From Stictocephala bisonia (taxonomy: Eukaryota; Arthropoda; Insecta; Hemiptera; Membracidae), in NCBI GenBank assembly GCA_035578905.1, contig JAQJVL010000247.1, positions 1,193,261 to 1,257,260 on the forward strand: 64,000 bases of DNA, in the 5' to 3' direction. The translations under genes were made by a program, and so were the position numbers. The notes below the pieces were generated by a model, which was given only the letters and a program-made list of their open reading frames with translations, ran no database searches and had not been told where the DNA came from. Below are positions 58,610-64,000 of this stretch, one piece after another. Numbering within the stretch: the first letter of the stretch is position 1; each line of letters opens with the position of its first letter.

Positions 58610-61600
58610 GTAAGTATGTTTGTACTATCTAAATTAGACTTCTTTAACTGTATGGCTAAACATAGGGGTCATGACAAAACATAACTGGATTAGGGATATG
58701 ATATTCTTCATTTTTTTAATAACTTTTAACACCATCCAATTCTATTCACTCCCCTCAATAATATCACAGGTCAAAGCAATGTTTGAGGTCATGTTCGGGA
58801 GAGCAGGTGATGGGGTGGTCTAAGATGTCAGGACTTTGAGCCTGTTATACTGTTGCTAGTTATAGAACAGGTTCGAATTGTCCTTCATTTGAAGTTTTTA
58901 TCAGTAAACTTCACATTGTTCTGTACTGTCTCCCCCTTACTCTTTCTGACCTAATTTCCTGCACAGATCTATAGTCTATGCTGAATAAGTAGAGCAAGGT
59001 TACAAAAAAGAGATCAAGATGTGCTTTGAAAAAATTTTTCGAAAGCGTGTTGATTGTCTGTGTTACTTTTTTAAAAAACTTGTATCTTTCGGTTCAGACT
59101 TAACAGAAATAAAGTAATACAGAGTGTGGCTATAAATATAAGACTCTGCCCATATTCCGTCTATAAATGGGTTGATTGAATAGATCTCTAAAATCTGTAT
59201 AGATTTTGTTTTTAAATGCACTTATCATAATTTATAATTGAGTTCTAAAATCTCACTATGAAGAAGTTCACATAGTTTTCACTTCTTTGTCACGTATATA
59301 GTTCCCATCTAGATGATGTTTCAGGTATTGATAAATGTATAAATAACTTAGAGCCAGGTTGGAACTTTGTGATGGGCAATCAAACTTTTGCGGTCAATTA
59401 TTCCAGAAATTTCAACAGTCTGAGCATTGAAAAGCCTGTGGTTTTCATGCTGGAGCAAAATTTCCAATGTCAGCATGCCTTTTGTTCTTGACTGCTTGTC
59501 TGAGCTTGCTTAAGGATTTGTTATTGTGATTGTTTATCATTACTTTAAGTCTACCAAAGAAACAAAGTAAAAGATTTTTTTGATCACAATGATAGTTTCT
59601 AGTCATTCTGTTCGTTACAATCTCAAAGAGGCAATATAAGTCAAGAGCTATAGTCATTCTGTTCTCTACAATCCCAAAAAGGCAATATAAGTCGAGATAT
59701 AGTCATTCTTTTCCTACAATCCCAAAGAGACAATATAAGTCAAGCGGTATAGTTGAATAGTTGGGAAGACTCTTTCCAAAGGTATAAGACAAAGGAACAA
59801 AATATTGAATGATCTTTCTATTTCATAAGAAGCTTCTCTGCACATGCTACCAATGAAAAGTATCAAACACTGCTCCAATAGCACAGCAAATATAAATTAC
59901 CTGTACAAATCATAGATGTATTTGAAGCATACAAGTGTAATTTTGATTGTATTGTTGAAATAGTGCCTAATCTAGTTCACTAAACACAGGTCACTGAAGC
60001 ATCACCAGCAAACACTCTAAGATCAGTAAAAACATGATCACCTCACAGATGAAACTCTTTATAATGCAAGATGGTCTAACGATATCACGATTCCGCTACA
60101 AGAATGTTAAAGAAAATTTAACTACAGTAGAAACCTGCGAATCCGAATTAATTGGGGAAAAGCCTGTTCAGATTCCTTAAAGTCTAGATTATCTGAATAA
60201 TGAGCATAATTAATCATTTAAAGCATTCCTACAACTCTCAACACCATTTAGCGTAGTCAGTGTCACCATGTTTATTGACAGATCAGTACGCCTTAGTGGG
60301 GCTAAGGCGCGTGTACTGAGCAGTTGCCAGGCCAATGATCTTTGAGCTTAAGTCGCCCCTTAATGCAACTATCTCTCTCTCTCTCTCTCCCTCCCTCCCT
60401 CCCTCCCTTCCTACCGTCTCAGATTGGTGATAATGATACATAGACAGTGCCACGGTCTGAGTTTACTCGCTAACCTGCTGTATGTTTCATTATATAGTTT
60501 TTATTCACTGTATTCATTATCAAGTGTTGCAGAGTTCAATAATGTAGTTACTATTTTTTTTTTTAACATTACAGTATTTTATTTAGTTCTGAATTTTATT
60601 CATAATTTACATTTACTTTGCTCTAAACTGTTGTTTAGTTTTTGACAGACCTAAGCAACTGGTCTTGTTTTGGAGTGTGGTATAATGGGAGTTAATCAAT
60701 AGCTAATTATTCAATTTTCTGGTTATACTGTACACTCTATAATAGACATGTCTTCAATTTTTCTATCTTCAATTTTATATTTGTAACATTTAATTTGGGG
60801 GTAAGCAAAATAGTTTTTGTCGCCCGATTAAATTAGTTACATTTATCTCTAAATGTTTCCCTGATAGGCTCAGAGACTCTAGGGTCCGTTAAACAAAAGT
60901 GTTAAGATTCGTTAACTAAAATCTAATTTAAATTGTTCAATTTGAAGAATTCTAAAATTCACTTACTAGTTCAACTAAAATTATCCATCCACTCAGTCTA
61001 ATGAGTTTGGAAAACAAATTCCAACTCTTCAGCCTAAGCTACAAAACTCATCATCGTCGGATGGACGTGGTTATTGTTATTGTGAAATTACTTATTACCC
61101 CAACGGTTGTCTGCAAGGATTCAGGAATCCCAATGGGCGTCGGCAAGGAATTCAGGAATCCCGACGGTCATCAGAAAGGATCCGTGAGTCCCGACAGTTG
61201 TCGGCAAGGGGATTCGGTGTCCCGACTGTTGTCGGCAAGGAGTCGTGTCCTGACTGTCGTCGGAAAGAATTTCAAGAATCCCGAAAGTTGTGGGCAAGAA
61301 TTTTAGGTACCAACTGTCGTCGGAAAGTAATTCAGAAATCCCAACGGTCGTCGGTAAGGATTCCTGAGTCCCGACAGTCATCAGCAAGGAGTCGTGTCCC
61401 AACTGTCGTCAGTAAGGATTTGTGAGTCCCGACAGTCATCGGAAAGTATTTCAGATCCCGACTGTCGTCTGAAAGGAATTTAGGAATCTCGACGGTGGTC
61501 GGTAAGGATTCGTAAGTCCAAACAGTCGTCGACAAGGATTCAGGTCCTGACTGTCGTCGCCAAGGAGTCAGGTCCCGACTGTCGTCGGCAAGGATTCATG

Positions 61601-63525
61601 TCCTGACTGTCGTCGGAAAGGAATTCAGGAATCCCAACGGTCGTCAGTAAGGATTCTTGAACCCTACAAGGTAGGATATTACTATCAGGGGGGCAGATTA
61701 TCTTACACTTACTACATCTACATCTTACTACTTATAAAACACTCTAAAATCTCTAATTAATATATGAAACTGCCACCAAATATACACCAGTAGGCGTCCA
61801 ATGTGTGTGAAATGCTCAAGCAGAAGCAGGAATGTGCACGTAGCCACAAGCAACAATGTACAAACAATATTATTTTTAACTTTCAAATAAATTGGATTCT
61901 TGGTTGAACTATTGCATTACAAGTTGAAGTGAAATTAACAAGTATCGAGCAAAACTAAAACCAAAATATAATGAAAACAAAACTCTCTACTCAAGGAAAT
62001 CCAAACTAAAAGTATTCTTCGATTCTTCAATTTCTTGAACTGAATGACAAATGAAATACTGCAATTATTCATTAAAAGGCTCTAAATTTGATTAACAAAT
62101 AATTACTTTAGTCCACTAATTGAACAGGAAGATCAATCTTTGATCCCTACTTTGAATTGTAGTGTGTCGAAGGAGTCGCTTTGTATCTTCCCCGAAAAGA
62201 ACCACTCTCGTTCGCCTCTAAAACCGAACTCTCTTCCTCGCCGCTGGACAGCCTAGACCTGCCACCAATGTGTGTGCGCCGCACCCCCTCCTGTGGCGTA
62301 GGTCAAAACGAGACCTCGACGCGCATGCCCGGCAAGTCAGGCCGGCGCACTACAGATCCCCGTGAATGAGCTTGTAAAAATTTTCTACTTTGTCCAAACC
62401 CGTCTCTTGAAACTAATCTTTCCTTCAAATAATAAATTTCGTCAAAATAAATTAAGGCAGCAACAAAATTCCACTTAACTTTGTCACGTGTTAAAATGTA
62501 CCACTTACTATTTTAAAACGTTACATATTTATATTTACGATATATCGATATATTTACGACGTTTTTATTCTATGTATTGATTACTCGAATACAAACAACC
62601 GAATGAATACAATCGAATAAAACTCGTACAAGATCTATTTTTTAAAACATATTTTGGATGACCTTGAACTTCAAAACCACGACAGTCATGTCACCACCAA
62701 ACATCACCGAACCAACATTTCCTTCAAATTTTGACAGGTCAACCGGAAGTCATAAATCAAGTGAGCCAGCAGTCCCAGTTTCTATCTACTTGAATCGATT
62801 AAAAGAAACTATATCAAACTAAAATAGTTTCAGAATTGATTAATTTTAATTACTATATTGATTTAGAGAATCTAGTTATGTTTAAGGTGAATAAGTTCTG
62901 AACCATTTTTGTTAATGGGTGTATGTTGCACTGTTGTAATATACTTGGAGTACAAAGTGTTGTGGAGATTGTAGGCATTATGTTTTATACTCTGTCCTTT
63001 TAATACAGGCTTAATCCGCTAAATAGTTGCTATCGGCTTGGACACTAGTAAGAAAAATCTGGGGTGTCCCTGTTGGGTTGTAGTCATTGTTCTGATTTTG
63101 TGTAGAGGAGAGAAATGATTATCAGGCTTGTCAATTAGCTGAAAATCAGACCAATACAATGTGGTTCGGTATTCCACATAAAGCTGTAAGCCCTTTAGTG
63201 CCCTGGCTATTAGGTCATTAATGAACGGCCCTTTATAAGATTAGTAACCAGACTACACACTTCATCCATACTCATCCTACACTCATATAATTATTCATAT
63301 TCACCTTAAAATACGCAAAATGTTGTGTCAGCGTCTCACATCTAAGATTGTAAATCACTGAATACATCCCCAAATAATCTGACGCCTTGGCTTAATTTTT
63401 TCAGTTATATAAACATAACAATATGTGATTTTTCTGTAATAATGCTTTTTCAGGAGCACATGATTATATGTATTTATTATTGATGTTTTCAGATGTCCCC
63501 GAATGTAGAAGCTGGAAGAACATAG
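58418..63525 (+). CDS. Two-exon gene for a 74-residue double-pass membrane protein
   Basis: The coding sequence joins 58418-58609 and 63493-63525. The first exon opens after a TTTGTGTTTCAG acceptor at 58413, four bases before the ATG, so an upstream untranslated exon is implied but was not found. It ends TCT before a GTAAGT donor in phase 0. The second exon follows a TTTTCAG acceptor and encodes MSPNVEAGRT and a stop. Residues 1-14 are charged (MDLNDEVTRKRAIR). Residues 15-33 and 35-54 are two very hydrophobic segments with a Pro at 38. Residues 55-63 (HKIYVKKTR) are basic. It looks like a membrane hairpin with cytoplasmic tails. I do not recognise the family. The 4.9 kb intron holds minisatellites. 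Confidence 0.6.
59600..59752 (+). repeat. About 50-bp tandem repeat, 3 copies
   Basis: TAGTCATTCTGTTC, TACAATCCCAAA and GGCAATATAAGTC recur at about 59600, 59651 and 59700. Confidence 0.8.
60372..60412 (+). repeat. (CT)n/(CCCT)n microsatellite
   Basis: A short run of CT then CCCT. Confidence 0.9.
61097..61665 (+). repeat. Degenerate minisatellite of about 30 bp, near 18-20 units
   Basis: Recurring AAGGATTC, GGAATCCCGAC and TGTCGTCGG elements with unit lengths of about 26-33 bp and many substitutions. Open frames on both strands are by-products. It lies in the intron of the small membrane-protein gene. Confidence 0.85.
61666..62997. other. Intron, right part, with a GC-rich island
   Basis: Positions 62160-62370 are GC- and CpG-rich. 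On the minus strand both 62286-62262 and 61790-61775 contain TTGGTGGCAG, a form seen at primer-binding sites next to LTRs, but no LTR pair was found. No gene assigned. Confidence 0.3.
62998..63316 (-). repeat. Dispersed repeat family R, copy 3
   Basis: Reverse orientation relative to the copies at 8.3 and 43.8 kb. In reverse it reads GCGTATTTTAAGGTGAATAT, TAGTCTGGTTACTAAT, TTGGTCTGATTTTCAGCTAA, AAGCCTGATAATCATTTCTC and GACACCCCAGATTTTTC. Best preserved of the three copies. Confidence 0.6.
63493..63525 (+). CDS. Last coding exon of the small membrane protein
   Basis: Ten codons and a TAG. The acceptor is TTGATGTTTTCAG and the phase matches the 58609 donor. It is short, so the assignment rests on phase and splice signals only; a different downstream exon is possible. 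Confidence 0.5.
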   Translation: MSPNVEAGRT

Positions 63526-63834
63526 TTAAGGATGAAAGAAGCCTACACCTAATCTACCTTCAAACTTAGTATGTTCTAACAAATAACAACTTGGAAAAAA
63601 TACCTAACAAAACCAAATCAAAAGACAAATTTCTATTTCATATAATGAACAGGGTTATTTAGAGATTAATGTATTTTCAGATTATAAATCTTCGTTTTTA
63701 CTTTATTAGAGTGATGAAGCATAAACAAATTTTCTCGAGGAGATGTGTTCAGTAAACACAAGACACATAACACAACAGACTCAAATTTTCATTCATTCGT
63801 TTGTTACATCTTTAGAGAGACAGCTTGAAGAGCT

Positions 63835-63837
<3 letters not shown>

Positions 63838-63866
<29 letters not shown>
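63838..63866 (+). repeat. (GA)n microsatellite
   Basis: A run of about 14 GA dinucleotides, framed by a small palindrome around AGACTCAG/CTGAGTCT. Confidence 0.9.
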
Positions 63867-63868
<2 letters not shown>

Positions 63869-63889
63869 CAGACCTGAGTCTCTGTACAA

Positions 63890-63895
63890 AATAAA
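63890..63895 (+). promoter_or_regulatory. Candidate poly(A) signal for the small membrane-protein gene
   Basis: It is the first AATAAA after the stop at 63525, just past a GA microsatellite. Confidence 0.35.
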
Positions 63896-64000
63896 GATAG
63901 TGTCAGTGGTACAAAAAATTGGTTTCTGTTGTGTTGATTCTCTCAATAGTCTTGCATTTGTGTATAGTAGTGTTCTTCTCAAGGGCTTTTTGCTTTTTCC

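Larger units (their letters stand above)
58610..61096 (+). other. Intron of the small membrane-protein gene, left part
   Basis: It contains a short tandem repeat at 59600-59752, a pogo-like end at 60125 (CAGTAGAAACCTGCGAATCC) and a CT microsatellite at 60372-60410. No coding signal. Confidence 0.4.

Overview
This is a 64 kb piece of an animal nuclear genome, most likely an insect. The reasons are spliced genes with canonical GT..AG introns, a very AT-rich background, a heavy load of transposons, foldback MITEs and satellites, and insect-style mariner, jockey/CR1-type and hAT elements. A hemipteran is a guess from overall texture only. There are no bacterial operons and no CRISPR array.

Two host genes can be assembled from sequence alone. 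(1) A minus-strand gene runs from the start codon at 34506 to the stop at 1490. It has eight coding exons separated by introns of 88 bp to about 13.9 kb and encodes a predicted secreted protein of 497 residues. All exon junctions keep phase. The N-terminus is a signal peptide. The C-terminus has four cysteines in a C-x5-C...C-x7-C layout that resembles insect DM4/12 proteins; that family call is inference. (2) A plus-strand gene has coding exons at 58418-58609 and 63493-63525 and encodes a 74-residue protein with two membrane segments.

The rest is mobile or repetitive DNA, nearly all in introns of gene 1 (1-34.5 kb) or in the spacer and intron to its right. By region: 0.3-4.3 kb, foldback MITE copies and a 104-bp tandem array with a GC palindrome; 9.3-12.8 kb, a foldback element split by a 5'-truncated LINE; 16.4-19.8 kb, a 3.4 kb hAT-type element with a perfect 8-bp target duplication that also holds a 26-bp exact copy of exon 3; 23.1-23.7 kb, interleaved inverted repeats; 24.0-26.0 kb, 49 copies of a 41-bp satellite with a CACGTG E-box per unit; 29.9-30.7 kb, a mariner-type foldback; 34.8-40.1 kb, a second copy of the 9.3 kb foldback family whose left terminal repeat has expanded into a 4.5 kb satellite only about 300 bp upstream of the gene 1 start codon; 40.3-41.5 kb, a TTAA-flanked element with a Mutator/Kolobok-like transposase remnant; 41.9-45.6 kb, two 36-bp minisatellites in which every unit is a G-quadruplex motif, and a 32-bp minisatellite; 47-56 kb, pogo-like MITEs, a decayed LINE and a decayed mariner; 57-64 kb, a foldback MITE with a long CT microsatellite, then the small membrane-protein gene with minisatellites in its intron.

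The most interesting signals are the satellite born inside a MITE terminal repeat, the exon fragment found inside a transposon in the same gene, the tandem G-quadruplex arrays, and the E-box satellite.
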